Positions 24,965-33,851 are shown, counted from the first letter of the stretch. The stretch is DNA of 64,000 bases from Lentilactobacillus senioris (GCF_026798195.1 NZ_JAPQEZ010000001.1:246901-310900); one strand, 5' to 3'. A program made the numbers and translations. Notes: generated by a model not told the origin, from the sequence alone.

Positions 24965-24992
24965 TTGTTTTTTACCTGAATACTATTATAAT
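24965..24992 (+). promoter_or_regulatory. Promoter of the small membrane protein gene
   Basis: TTGTTT (24965-24970), 16 bases, TATAAT (24987-24992). Confidence 0.5.
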
Positions 24993-25040
24993 TAGTAACA
25001 AATACTTAGTTGTAATTTTAATGAAGGTAGACGATAAATA

Positions 25041-25307
25041 GTGAAACCTAAGGACCAAGATTTACGAATAGCAGCAATGATAGCTATTTTTTCCAACATA
25101 ATTTTCTCATTATTGCTGATATATTCTAGGGATATGGACATATCTGGAAAATTGATTGGGGTAGTCTTGGGAATGTGGTACTTAGGAATGTTGATTTATT
25201 ATTTGTATCAACGTTCTATCATTAGTGCTTTATTTATGGGATTATCAGTGGCGCTAATTCCTATTACTAGGATAATTAATGATCTAATATTAACTTATTG
25301 GTTTTAA
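25041..25307 (+). CDS. Small three-helix membrane protein, unknown function
   Basis: This 88-residue protein has three predicted membrane helices (about 9-28, 36-56 and 62-85) and matches no family I know. The GTG start at 25041 overlaps the TAG of a seven-codon frame (ATG at 25021, MKVDDK) as TAGTG, which suggests translational coupling because no good ribosome site lies right before the GTG. An ATG at codon 13 is a weaker alternative. It has its own promoter and a strong terminator. Confidence 0.55.
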   Translation: MKPKDQDLRIAAMIAIFSNIIFSLLLIYSRDMDISGKLIGVVLGMWYLGMLIYYLYQRSIISALFMGLSVALIPITRIINDLILTYWF

Positions 25308-25313
25308 AAACAA

Positions 25314-25355
25314 AAAAACGAACCACCACCTACTTTAAGGTGGTGGTTCGTTTTT
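25314..25355. terminator. Bidirectional intrinsic terminator
   Basis: AAAACGAACCACCACCT pairs with AGGTGGTGGTTCGTTTT (25338-25354) around a short loop, flanked by A and T runs. Shared by the small membrane protein and the P-type ATPase. Confidence 0.88.
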
Positions 25356-25356
25356 A

Positions 25357-27159
25357 TTATAGTTTTTTACGAATTCCTCTAGCTCGTAGTGCATACAAAA
25401 TGGTAACGGTATCGACTACTTCTTGAAATAGGGCACCGATAATAGTAGGAATTACGCCAGTAGCTGCAATTAACATCAAAATAGTGCAAATGGCAATACC
25501 AATTAGGACGGCTTCCTTAGCAATTAGCATCGTATCTTTGGCGATTTTAATCGCTGCTGGTACCAATCCAAGGTTGTCCTTCATAATTACCACATCAGCT
25601 GATTCACTGGCCGCAGTGGCCCCATAAGCCCCCATAGCGAAGCCAACATCGGCTGTGGCTAGGGAAGGAGCATCATTCACCCCGTCACCAACCATTCCAA
25701 CCGGCCGTAAATCTTTGGGAGTTGTTTTTAAAACGGCAATTTTTTCAGCGGGCAGTTTAGGGGCAAAAACTTGGTCAATTCCTACTTCCGCTGCAATTTG
25801 CTCGGCAATGGCTCGTCGGTCCCCGGAAATCATCATTAGGTTATGAATTCCTAACTCATGAAGTTCTGCCATTACCTTTGGACCTTCTGGACGGAGTTCA
25901 TCTGTGAAGGTAATGTAACCAGCATAATTACCATTAACTGACACAAAAACGCTAGTGGTATCGACTTGCGGAGCATCGGCTGCGACAAAGCTTGCTTTAC
26001 CTACTTTGACGACTTGATTGTTAATGGTAGCCGAAACGCCCTGCGCAGTAACTTCTTGAACGTTGGTAGCTGGTGGAATATTTTCTCCGGCCGCACTAAC
26101 TAGTGATCGGGCTAAAATATGGCCAGAATGTTGTTCTACTCCGGCAGCAAGGGATAGTAATTCTTCTGGTGACCACCCAGTTTCTGAGTTGATTTGATCA
26201 ATAGTTAGGTGGCCCTTAGTGATAGTGCCAGTTTTATCAAAGCCAAGTGATTTCAAGGCGGCGGTTTTTTCAATTACCGAGCCGTTTTTAATCACAATTC
26301 CGTTTCGGCTAGCGCGACTCATGCCGGATACAAAGGCAATTGGGGCAGCTAAAATAAGGGGACAAGGGGAGGCCACTACTAATACCTGGGCAAACCGAAT
26401 GGGATCACCCGACAACCACCAGGCTGCTCCGGCAATCACATATGCGGTAAGAGTAAATGGAACGGCGTAACGATCTGCCATGCGGACGAAATGAGCGGGT
26501 TGGCTGTTAGCCTCTTGGACTAACTTAACGATACTTTGATACTGACTGTCAGCAGCGGTTTTAGTAGCTAACAGGGTAATGGCGTTATCTCCATTGACCG
26601 CTCCAGACATTACTAAATCCCCGGCTAATTTGTCTACTGGTTGGGATTCACCAGTCAGCGAAGATTCGTCAACGGTAGTTTCACCTACCAGTAATTGGCC
26701 ATCAACTGGAATCACTTCACCAGGTCTAACGGTTAAGCGATCACCAATTTGAACGGCATCGACGTCAATATCGACGACTTGCTCGTTAGCTTCTAAGCGG
26801 TGAGCAACTCTAGGAGAATTAGCAACCAAATCATGGAGTTCGGCGTTAGCTTTGTTGGCAGCGTAGTCTTCTAAGGCATCGCCCCCGGTTAACATTAATA
26901 ACACAATTAAAGCAGCCCAGAATTCTCCTACGGCTAACGTGGCAATAATGGCTGTGATTGCCAGCAAATCCACACCAAAGTTGCCTTGTCTCAGAGTTTG
27001 AATCATATCGATAAACATTAACAGGGCTAAAATAGAACCTAAGACGGTCACTAGAATTTGAGCCGCTTGGGGTTGATGAAACCCAAACATTAGGATTAAT
27101 GCGGCAATCCCAATTCCTAGGACCCACCAAAGGCGCTTATAATCGCTGAATTTTTGCAT
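25357..27159 (-). CDS. P1B-type heavy-metal ATPase with SPC motif
   Basis: This 600-residue pump has the actuator motif TGES (169-172), the transport motif SPC (264-266), phosphorylation site DKTGT (Asp308), and GDGVNDAPSLA near the end. An N-terminal metal-binding CxxC domain is absent. SPC instead of CPC points to the P1B-4-like branch (cobalt, zinc or iron export) rather than CadA or CopA. The last helix reads FQEVVDTVTILYALR. No ArsR-, MerR- or Fur-type gene is next to it. Metal cannot be settled from sequence. A second long frame in the N-terminal part is a shadow. GGAGGATAAC precedes the ATG. Confidence 0.85.
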   Translation of the reverse strand: MQKFSDYKRLWWVLGIGIAALILMFGFHQPQAAQILVTVLGSILALLMFIDMIQTLRQGNFGVDLLAITAIIATLAVGEFWAALIVLLMLTGGDALEDYAANKANAELHDLVANSPRVAHRLEANEQVVDIDVDAVQIGDRLTVRPGEVIPVDGQLLVGETTVDESSLTGESQPVDKLAGDLVMSGAVNGDNAITLLATKTAADSQYQSIVKLVQEANSQPAHFVRMADRYAVPFTLTAYVIAGAAWWLSGDPIRFAQVLVVASPCPLILAAPIAFVSGMSRASRNGIVIKNGSVIEKTAALKSLGFDKTGTITKGHLTIDQINSETGWSPEELLSLAAGVEQHSGHILARSLVSAAGENIPPATNVQEVTAQGVSATINNQVVKVGKASFVAADAPQVDTTSVFVSVNGNYAGYITFTDELRPEGPKVMAELHELGIHNLMMISGDRRAIAEQIAAEVGIDQVFAPKLPAEKIAVLKTTPKDLRPVGMVGDGVNDAPSLATADVGFAMGAYGATAASESADVVIMKDNLGLVPAAIKIAKDTMLIAKEAVLIGIAICTILMLIAATGVIPTIIGALFQEVVDTVTILYALRARGIRKKL

Positions 27160-27210
27160 AGTGGTTATCCTCCGTAGTTTATAATCATTATTATCTAACC
27201 AGAGTATAAC

Positions 27211-27250
27211 AAAGGCACAACCCTCTGTCTAATTTGAGTGTTGTGCCTTT
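27211..27250. terminator. Hairpin terminator after the TetR gene
   Basis: AAAGGCACAAC (27211-27221) pairs with GTTGTGCCTTT (27240-27250). The loop is 18 bases and the U-tail short, so efficiency is uncertain. Confidence 0.55.
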
Positions 27251-27253
27251 TGA

Positions 27254-27904
27254 TTACTCTATAGGAGCTAAGCCTCGTTCGAAAAATTCTGCCGTATCAC
27301 TTAGAATCTGGGTTAGATCAAGTTGAGCAGAGAACATTACAATTTGAGTTACATAGCTAAGAATAATCGAAACAATGTATTGAAAAATGCGTTCATTATC
27401 CCAATCTACTAATTTATGGTGGGCTTTGAGTTGATCGAACTGGTTATAAACTGCTGGAATAATTGAAGTGGTTAACAACTGGGAAAACTCTTTGACCCGT
27501 TCAGTCTTTTTTAGAATTTCACCGAGTAAAATTCTAAGTTCTTTTTGGTTATCGAAGACAAATTGAAGCCGGTCTTGGCCAATCGTGATAATTAAATCTG
27601 AAATACTGTCAAATTGCCGCTTGGTGAGTACCTGCTTAAATTCAGATGCCATTTGGGGAGTGACGTCGTTAATGATTGGTTTGAGCACGGCGGTTAACAG
27701 TTGATCTTTGGTTTTGAACCGTTTATAAACCGTCCCTTCACTGACGTTTGCTAAGGTGGCAATTTGCTTGGTAGTAGTATTCTCAAATCCTTGAGCAGCA
27801 AAGAGATCAAGGGCAGCCTTTAAAACTTGTTTTTGCTTGGCGGGAAGTTCTTGGTCGCCTTGCAGATTATTTTGAAATAGGTCCCTAAGTGGGGTGGGGG
27901 TCAT
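27254..27904 (-). CDS. TetR family regulator
   Basis: This 216-residue protein has an N-terminal helix-turn-helix: ALDLFAAQGFENTTTKQIATLANVSEGTVYKRFKTKDQLL (key pieces FENTTTKQIA and VSEGTVYKRF). The C-terminal ligand domain is family-typical in length. The ATG at 27904 has AAAGGA eight bases upstream; the frame is open further up to 27970 but that would run into the permease gene. It is the third gene of the ABC-2 operon. Two matching inverted repeats around the operon promoter make self-repression very likely. Confidence 0.85.
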   Translation of the reverse strand: MTPTPLRDLFQNNLQGDQELPAKQKQVLKAALDLFAAQGFENTTTKQIATLANVSEGTVYKRFKTKDQLLTAVLKPIINDVTPQMASEFKQVLTKRQFDSISDLIITIGQDRLQFVFDNQKELRILLGEILKKTERVKEFSQLLTTSIIPAVYNQFDQLKAHHKLVDWDNERIFQYIVSIILSYVTQIVMFSAQLDLTQILSDTAEFFERGLAPIE

Positions 27905-27929
27905 AAAGTCAGTCCTTTCCATATAAAAA

Positions 27930-29111
27930 TTAGACTTTTCGGTATTTACGCATACTGAAAATATTGACAATTACAAAGAAAATTAAAATGCCAATTAGTA
28001 CCGTAACTGGTTCCCAAATATCTATCAGGGTAGCTTGGCGCTGAATAACGTCAGTCAAGGCACTGGCACCATAGTAAAGAGGCATGAAGTGAGCAATGAC
28101 TTGTAACCAATTATCCATGCTAGAAACCGGAACAATGCCTGAGAAAAAGACTTGCGGAATTACGAGAAGGGGAATGAACTGCATCATTTGAAATTCCGAA
28201 GCGGCAAATGAAGAGATAAATAAGCCCATTGCTAATGCTACTAAGGCGATTAAAATACAGAGGGCCATTACTAACCAGAGGCTGCCTAAAATTTGGACTT
28301 GCAACGCCCAAACACAGAATAAAACGACAATGATGGTTTGCAAAATCGCAAACAAGCCGTAACCACCTAGATAACCGTAAATGATGTCACTTCGTTTAAT
28401 GGGAGTAGCTAGTAATCGGGAAAGAGTTCCGGAGTTTCGTTCACCCAACAATGAGATGCCAGAGATCATGAAAACAAAGAAGAAGACTACGAAACCGACA
28501 AAAATTGGGAGCATGGTAACGAAGAAGGAAGCGTCACCGTTAGCGTACAGATAGTGAGCCTTGATGGTGTAGTTGTTAGGAGCTTTGATGGTAGTGCTGG
28601 ATTCTTTAGTTTGCGAACTGTTTGTACTTTGGTTTGCGTTAGTTTGCGGTAATTGCGCACTTAGAGTTTGCAGTTGCTTTTGAGCCTGCTTTAAGGCGGC
28701 AGCTTGCTGTTTAGTAACATTAGCTAATTGTTTAATTTTCAGTTTAGCCGCCCCACCTTGGATACTTTGTTTTAAAATACCTGCTTGAGTTTGATCCGCA
28801 TTTTCGTAAGTCATTACCAACTGATCACCATTAGTGGTGAGATAACCAGCATAGTGATTTTGCCGAATCACTTCTTTAGCGGATTGGTTGACATTTACCC
28901 GATGAATCTTGACCTGTTTATTATCAATGGCTTTAACCACTTCGTTAGGCACGTTATGCACGGCTAGGTCGGCGGTAGAATCGGAGCCGGACTGGAATAA
29001 AAAGTACATTAAGCCAAGCATTAATAACGGAGCAATGAACATCATGGCTAAGGTCCGTTTGTCGCGAATCATTTCTTTGAAAATACGTTTAAAGACGGCT
29101 AGAATACTCAT
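27930..29111 (-). CDS. ABC-2 type exporter permease
   Basis: This 393-residue protein has one N-terminal helix (about 20-42), an outside domain of roughly 170 residues with a coiled, Gln-rich middle (QAAALKQAQKQLQTLSAQLP), then five helices. This is the ABC2_membrane_3 (YhaP/DrrB-like) layout. The signature GERNSGTLSRLLATPIKRSDI lies after the second helix. Together with the ATPase just upstream it should export drugs or lipids. Its ATG overlaps the ATPase stop (TAATG). Expressed with a TetR regulator. Confidence 0.85.
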   Translation of the reverse strand: MSILAVFKRIFKEMIRDKRTLAMMFIAPLLMLGLMYFLFQSGSDSTADLAVHNVPNEVVKAIDNKQVKIHRVNVNQSAKEVIRQNHYAGYLTTNGDQLVMTYENADQTQAGILKQSIQGGAAKLKIKQLANVTKQQAAALKQAQKQLQTLSAQLPQTNANQSTNSSQTKESSTTIKAPNNYTIKAHYLYANGDASFFVTMLPIFVGFVVFFFVFMISGISLLGERNSGTLSRLLATPIKRSDIIYGYLGGYGLFAILQTIIVVLFCVWALQVQILGSLWLVMALCILIALVALAMGLFISSFAASEFQMMQFIPLLVIPQVFFSGIVPVSSMDNWLQVIAHFMPLYYGASALTDVIQRQATLIDIWEPVTVLIGILIFFVIVNIFSMRKYRKV

Positions 29112-29827
29112 TATTTTTGCCCCGCTTTCACAAAGACTTCTTCTAAACTATCAGTGTGGTACTCGGCCAATAATTCATCCGGAGTTCCAGAAGTGATGAA
29201 GTGGCCGTCACGAATCATCGCTAAATTATCACATTGAGCGGCGTCTTCCATTACGTGAGTGGTAATGATGATGGCTTTGCCTTTGTCACGGAGGCGATTT
29301 AATTCTTGCCAGATTTGTTGCCGAAGTTCGGGATCAATCCCCACGGTGGGTTCGTCTAAAATTAATAAATCTGGATCTGCTAATAAGGTTAATGCCAATG
29401 ATAGGCGCCGTTTCATTCCACCTGAGTAGTTGCTAACACGTCGATCCAAAAATTCTAAGAGATTAACGGTTCCGGCGGCATATTCAATCCGGGCAGGAAT
29501 GTCTTTTTTAGCAATATGAAATAATTCGGCAAAGAAGGTTAGGTTTTCTCTACCAGTTAATAGCTCGTATAAAGCATCACTTTGGGCCATAAAGCCAATT
29601 TGGGCTAAGGTAGCGCGATTAGGCATTGGGGTACCCAACACGTTGACCTCGCCGGTATCCGGGGCATCCATGCCCATTATGATTTTTACCAGGGTGGTTT
29701 TGCCGGCTCCGGATGGCCCGATCAAGCCCAGCGTTTGGTGGCTGGTAACTTGTAAATTAATGTTGTCTAACACTACTTGGTCGCCAAAGTGCTTACTGAC
29801 GTTGGTAACGGCTACGGCTATTGACAT
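29111..29827 (-). CDS. ABC exporter ATP-binding protein
   Basis: This 238-residue ABC ATPase of the DrrA/CcmA type has Walker A GPSGAGKTT (37-45), signature YSGGMKRR (about 135-142), and Walker B LLILDEPTVGID. EEVFVKAG at the end is typical of drug and lipid exporter ATPases. It forms a dimer working with the permease encoded next. It is the first gene of the three-gene operon and lies behind a promoter with two TetR-type operators. AGGAGGCGC is the ribosome site. Confidence 0.88.
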   Translation of the reverse strand: MSIAVAVTNVSKHFGDQVVLDNINLQVTSHQTLGLIGPSGAGKTTLVKIIMGMDAPDTGEVNVLGTPMPNRATLAQIGFMAQSDALYELLTGRENLTFFAELFHIAKKDIPARIEYAAGTVNLLEFLDRRVSNYSGGMKRRLSLALTLLADPDLLILDEPTVGIDPELRQQIWQELNRLRDKGKAIIITTHVMEDAAQCDNLAMIRDGHFITSGTPDELLAEYHTDSLEEVFVKAGQK

Positions 29828-29847
29828 GTAAAGCGCCTCCTAAAATT

Positions 29848-29913
29848 AGTGAGTGACGACTCACTTAAACTATTGATTCCAGTATAAGCGTTTTTAGGTG
29901 AGTGTCAACTCAC
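29848..29913 (-). promoter_or_regulatory. Promoter with two TetR operators for the ABC-2 operon
   Basis: On the minus strand TTGACA (29903-29908), 16 bases, TATACT (29881-29886). Operator 1, GTGAGT-GTCA-ACTCAC (29898-29913), covers the -35. Operator 2, AGTGAGT-GACG-ACTCACT (29848-29865), lies just after the start point. The shared GTGAGT-N4-ACTCAC dyads are placed to block transcription. Confidence 0.8.
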
Positions 29914-29925
29914 TTGGACTGAAAA

Positions 29926-29954
29926 ATAAAAATCATCCACCAAGGTGAATGATT
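29926..29954 (-). terminator. Intrinsic terminator of the acd-etf operon
   Basis: AATCATCCACC (29931-29941) pairs with GGTGAATGATT (29944-29954); the minus-strand transcript then runs into a U-rich stretch. Confidence 0.72.
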
Positions 29955-29963
29955 CGAAAGTTA

Positions 29964-30929
29964 TTATTTAGTTTTGGCCAGTAAAGCAGTTAAAAACTCG
30001 TTGGCGTCACCAACGTAACCATAATCAGATTCAGCAAAAATGGGGGCATCTGGATCTGTATTGACAGAAACCACTTGTTTAGCGTTTTTAATTCCTACTA
30101 GATATTGCACAGCTCCGGAGATTCCCAAATTGATCAAAAGTTTTGGGGCAATTGTGTGCCCACTTTGGCCAATTTGGAGTTCATGCCCAAATTCCGGATT
30201 GTCAGTCATTGGACGGGTAACCCCCACCATTCCGCCAAGTTGGTCCGCTAGTTGGTGAGCTAATTCGATGGTTTTAGGATTGTTGGCACCACGGCCTAAT
30301 GCAATAACTATGTTAGCATCGCTAATATTAGCAGCACTATTGATTACTGGAACGGTTTCCGTAATCGTCATTTGGGTTTCAGGATGGAAAGTGAATTCAG
30401 CATTAGTTACTTCAGTGGTGACATTAGAATCCAACTGCGCACCAAAAGTATTAGGTCGAACGGTTGCCATTTGGGGCCGCCGATCAGGACAAATAATGTC
30501 ACACATAATGTTGTCGCCATAAGTAGGTTTGGCCTGGACTAAAAGATCGTCTTCAAAGAACAGGTCCAAACAGTCTGCAGTTAGTCCAGCCTGAAGTTTA
30601 GCTTGTAATCTAGGGGCCACTGACCTACCGACTACCGTAGCTGGAAACAAAAAACTGTTGGGACGCACGTCGGGGGTTATTTGAAAGAGAACATCGGCAA
30701 TTTCAGCATCCGTAGCGTTAGCAAATCGATCATCTTTTAAGGCGATAATTTTATCTGGTCCGTATTGGCTAACGGTAGTTTCAGCATCCAGAGTAGTAGT
30801 TTCCGGCAAAATAGCTACTACCGGCTTACCGTTGGCGATTGCTTTAGCTTTGGTTAATAGTTGTAAACTGGTGGGTTCAATTTTACTGCCGTTTAATTGA
30901 ATGTATACCCAAATTTCTTGATTATCCAT
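29964..30929 (-). CDS. etfA: Electron transfer flavoprotein, alpha subunit
   Basis: This 321-residue protein has an N-terminal Rossmann-like domain and the C-terminal FAD-binding domain with GRGANN (212-217), GQSGHT (254-259), GISGA (269-273) and NTDPDAPIF (290-298). EtfA with EtfB carries electrons between an acyl-CoA dehydrogenase and its redox partner. The gene is third in the acd-etfB-etfA operon, the order usual in clostridia. No ETF-quinone oxidoreductase is seen nearby. Start ATG with an AGGAGGAGCGC site. Confidence 0.92.
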   Translation of the reverse strand: MDNQEIWVYIQLNGSKIEPTSLQLLTKAKAIANGKPVVAILPETTTLDAETTVSQYGPDKIIALKDDRFANATDAEIADVLFQITPDVRPNSFLFPATVVGRSVAPRLQAKLQAGLTADCLDLFFEDDLLVQAKPTYGDNIMCDIICPDRRPQMATVRPNTFGAQLDSNVTTEVTNAEFTFHPETQMTITETVPVINSAANISDANIVIALGRGANNPKTIELAHQLADQLGGMVGVTRPMTDNPEFGHELQIGQSGHTIAPKLLINLGISGAVQYLVGIKNAKQVVSVNTDPDAPIFAESDYGYVGDANEFLTALLAKTK

Positions 30930-30941
30930 AATGCGCTCCTC

Positions 30942-31718
30942 CTAGTAGTCTAAATCTGACAGTAGTTCGTTAACTGCCTCTGCTGGGTCCTTAGCAAGTA
31001 TGGTGGTTTGCTTAGCGGAAACTTCGGGGGCGTAAACCTTGGTCACTTGAGTTGGTGAACCTGCTTGGCCGATTTGAGCGGGATTTAAACTTAGATCTTT
31101 TTCAGACCAAGTAGTTAATGGTTTAACAAAACTTTGCATAATGTTAACCGGGGTGGCGTAGCGGGGTTGGTTGATGTCTGCCCCCACCGTAACCGCAGCT
31201 GGTAGGCTCACTCGAATTTTTTGAGTGGCATTGTCTAACTGGCGACTACCAGTAATAATATTGTTTTCCAGTAGTTCTACTTTATCTGCAAAGGTCACTT
31301 GTGGTAGATTTAATTCTTCAGCCACGATCGGACCCACTTGACCAGTGTCCGCATCAATTGATTGGCGTCCAAAGAGGATTAAGTCAACGGCTCCGATTTT
31401 TTGAATTGCTTGGGCTAATGAATAACCAGTGGCCAAAGTATCTGCTCCACCTAAGGCCCGAGAACTTAATAGGACTGCAGAATCTGCGCCCATAGCGAGA
31501 CCCTCACGTAAAGAACTGGCATAACTATCGGGTCCCATACTAAGTAAAATCACTTCTCCACCAGCTTGTTCTTTTAAGCGTAGTGCCGTTTCAATCGCAT
31601 TTTTATCGTAGGGATTAATGATGCCATCCACTCCAGAGCGGACTAAATTATTAGTTTTAGGATCTAATTTGACACTGTCGGTGTTAGGAACCTGTTTGAT
31701 ACAAACGATAATTTTCAT
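30942..31718 (-). CDS. etfB: Electron transfer flavoprotein, beta subunit
   Basis: This 258-residue protein opens MKIIVCIKQVPNTDSVKLDP, close to clostridial EtfB. ALGGADTLAT (88-97) and GRQSIDADTGQVGP (117-130) are the nucleotide/FAD loop; the D-x-DTxQVGP form resembles the NADH-linked, electron-bifurcating group more than the mitochondrial type. This suggests, but does not prove, NADH oxidation by this Etf. It lies 12 bases before etfA and 13 after the acyl-CoA dehydrogenase gene. Confidence 0.92.
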   Translation of the reverse strand: MKIIVCIKQVPNTDSVKLDPKTNNLVRSGVDGIINPYDKNAIETALRLKEQAGGEVILLSMGPDSYASSLREGLAMGADSAVLLSSRALGGADTLATGYSLAQAIQKIGAVDLILFGRQSIDADTGQVGPIVAEELNLPQVTFADKVELLENNIITGSRQLDNATQKIRVSLPAAVTVGADINQPRYATPVNIMQSFVKPLTTWSEKDLSLNPAQIGQAGSPTQVTKVYAPEVSAKQTTILAKDPAEAVNELLSDLDY

Positions 31719-31731
31719 GTAACTGCCCCTC

Positions 31732-32853
31732 CTATTTATTAATTTCGGCTTTGGTAATTTCTAAATTCATTTTTTCGATGGAACCCTCGGCTAACTCCAT
31801 AGCTCGAGCATCCCTAATCAAATGTTCGATTGGGTATTCGCGACTATAACCGTAACCACCTAATATCTGTAACACTTCATCACCGCTTAAAACGGCTGCT
31901 CGACTACCATAGGATTTAGCCATTGCAGCGACTTCATCATACGCTTGACCGGCTACCTTCTTTCTGGCGCCTGCTTGATAAAGATTGCGTGTATTTTCTC
32001 TTGCAATAGCAACGTCTGTAATCTTTTGTTGGGTCACTTGTAGTTTGTAAAGAGGGGTAGTTAAAGCTTTACGTTCTTTGGCATAGTCTACTGCAATTGT
32101 TAATTCATGGTCTAAAATTCCTGCTAAAACAGCACCCATTAAAATTCGAGCATCTGCATGAGCATTGTCTCCAATTTCAAGCCCTTGACCGACCTCACCG
32201 AGTAAATGATAACTGGGGACCACGATATGATCCATTACAATTTCACCAACTGGGACACCGCGTAACCCGATGAAATCTTCGCGCTTACCGAAGCTAAACC
32301 CTGGCATGTCTTTATCGACTACAAATACGGCGAGGCGATCATCTTCGGTCTTGGCTAGAACACAGTACACTTCTGCTAAACCACCGTTGGTGATCATAAT
32401 CTTGTCGCCAGAAATGACCCAGTTATCTCCCTGGCGAATAGCCCGGCTGCTGATTCCGGTAGGATTAGAACCACCAGATGGTTCGGTCTGGGAAAAAGCA
32501 AAAATTCGGTGAGCGGCGGAAGGCAAGTATTTGGCGTTTAATTCTGGTGAACCGTATTTAACAAACTGTTCGATAGTTTTAAAATGACCTTCCAAAGTAA
32601 CTGCCATGCTGGCATTACCAGTGGCCATTCGTTCTAAGGCTTCGGCAGCAGCTTCGAAGTTGAAACCAGCGCCGCCATATTCTGCTGGCAGAGTAGTGGC
32701 TAACAAACCATTATCAACAACTTTTTGGAACAAACCGGCAGGGTAATCCTGTTGTTGGTCAATCTGCATATCTAAAGGAGCCAATTCGTTAGCGGTAAAT
32801 TCTGTGATCATGTGTTGCAACATTTGGTTAGCAATTACTAGTTGGTTGGTCAT
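31732..32853 (-). CDS. Acyl-CoA dehydrogenase family protein
   Basis: This 373-residue flavoenzyme has all three family domains. FAFSQTEPSGGSNPTG (118-133) binds FAD and substrate, GGYGYSREYPIEHLIRDAR (332-350) is the second signature, and Glu356 in AEGS fits the catalytic base of short-chain acyl-CoA dehydrogenases. With EtfAB it would interconvert an acyl-CoA and its 2-enoyl-CoA. The substrate is unknown: no thiolase, crotonase or CoA-transferase gene lies in the window. First gene of the operon, behind a strong promoter and divergent from an XRE/TPR regulator. Confidence 0.87.
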   Translation of the reverse strand: MTNQLVIANQMLQHMITEFTANELAPLDMQIDQQQDYPAGLFQKVVDNGLLATTLPAEYGGAGFNFEAAAEALERMATGNASMAVTLEGHFKTIEQFVKYGSPELNAKYLPSAAHRIFAFSQTEPSGGSNPTGISSRAIRQGDNWVISGDKIMITNGGLAEVYCVLAKTEDDRLAVFVVDKDMPGFSFGKREDFIGLRGVPVGEIVMDHIVVPSYHLLGEVGQGLEIGDNAHADARILMGAVLAGILDHELTIAVDYAKERKALTTPLYKLQVTQQKITDVAIARENTRNLYQAGARKKVAGQAYDEVAAMAKSYGSRAAVLSGDEVLQILGGYGYSREYPIEHLIRDARAMELAEGSIEKMNLEITKAEINK

Positions 32854-32900
32854 GATTATCAGTCCTTTGATTTTTTATTCACAAACTATATTATTCCATA

Positions 32901-32929
32901 ATTATATATTTTAATATAATAAATATCAA
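32901..32929 (-). promoter_or_regulatory. Promoter of the acd-etfBA operon
   Basis: On the minus strand TTGATA (32924-32929), 17 bases, TATAAT (32901-32906), in a very AT-rich stretch. Confidence 0.65.
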
Positions 32930-32947
32930 TAAAAAATCCGAAATTAA

Positions 32948-32958
32948 TTTGGTATAAT
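32948..32958 (+). promoter_or_regulatory. Extended -10 promoter of the XRE/TPR regulator
   Basis: TTTGGTATAAT includes TGN before a perfect TATAAT (32953-32958); no clear -35 is present, as expected for extended -10 promoters. Confidence 0.55.
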
Positions 32959-32990
32959 GGTTTGAGACTAAGATGTGGCGGGAAAATATA

Positions 32991-33851
32991 ATGAATATTG
33001 ATAAATTTATAGCACAAAGAAAAAAATTAGGTTATTCGCAAAGTGAACTGGCTAAGGGAATTTGTACACAAGCAACTATTAGTAAATTTGAGAATAACGG
33101 CAAGATGATTTCCACTAAAATTTTAACCCAGTTATGTAATCGATTAGGCTTGTCCTTGAGCGATTTATTTCCCAATGCCGAAGTTGATCGGCAACGACTG
33201 TTTGCTAAGTTGGAAGAAATTGGGTTTAACTTGGTGACCAGTGAATATCAATTGGTGCTAACGGAATTAGCAACGATTAGTGAGGCTACATTAACGGATA
33301 ACAACTTAAAAATGGAATATTTATTTATCAAGGGTTTTGCATTAGCGCTTAGCAAAACCAATCCGGCTGATGCAATTTTTTGTTTTGACCAAATTTTGAA
33401 TGGCTTAGACGAAGCTCACCGAACCATATATTCGCAACTAGCTTACGTAGGCTTGGGTATTACTTATGATCGCCAACAAGATGATAATAGAGCGAAATTT
33501 TATTTTGAAAAAGTACCGACTAAGTTAAGGTTAACGCCGGTGGATTCCACTGCTAATATTTGGAAAACGATGTGTATGTTGTTTTATACCGGAGAATTTT
33601 ATGGCCAACAAGCTGAAGTCGCTACCAGCAATCCATTGTTAGAACAGGTTATTGACCTAGGATCTCAAAATCATGTCACCTATTATGTGGCTCGAGCTCA
33701 ATACCAATTGGCTGAAAACTATGTTCACGCTGGTCGGCCACAAGCTCAATTAACTGAAATTTTGGCCGATGCTACGGCCTTTGCTAAATTTAACCGTAAC
33801 CAAAAATTATTAGACAAAATCACTAGGTTAAAGGAACAATTAAGCTCATAA
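32991..33851 (+). CDS. XRE-family regulator with C-terminal TPR-like region (Rgg/PlcR type)
   Basis: This 286-residue protein has an N-terminal helix-turn-helix (about 4-60: LGYSQSELAKGICTQATISK, then FEN). The remaining 220 residues are helical repeats like those of Rgg, PlcR and MutR regulators, many of which respond to short peptides. The ATG at 32991 is taken because GGGA lies before it; the ATG at 32973 has no ribosome site and is too near the transcript start. Divergent from acd-etfBA across about 140 bases, it is the likely regulator of that operon. No adjacent small peptide gene was found. Confidence 0.78.
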   Translation: MNIDKFIAQRKKLGYSQSELAKGICTQATISKFENNGKMISTKILTQLCNRLGLSLSDLFPNAEVDRQRLFAKLEEIGFNLVTSEYQLVLTELATISEATLTDNNLKMEYLFIKGFALALSKTNPADAIFCFDQILNGLDEAHRTIYSQLAYVGLGITYDRQQDDNRAKFYFEKVPTKLRLTPVDSTANIWKTMCMLFYTGEFYGQQAEVATSNPLLEQVIDLGSQNHVTYYVARAQYQLAENYVHAGRPQAQLTEILADATAFAKFNRNQKLLDKITRLKEQLSS

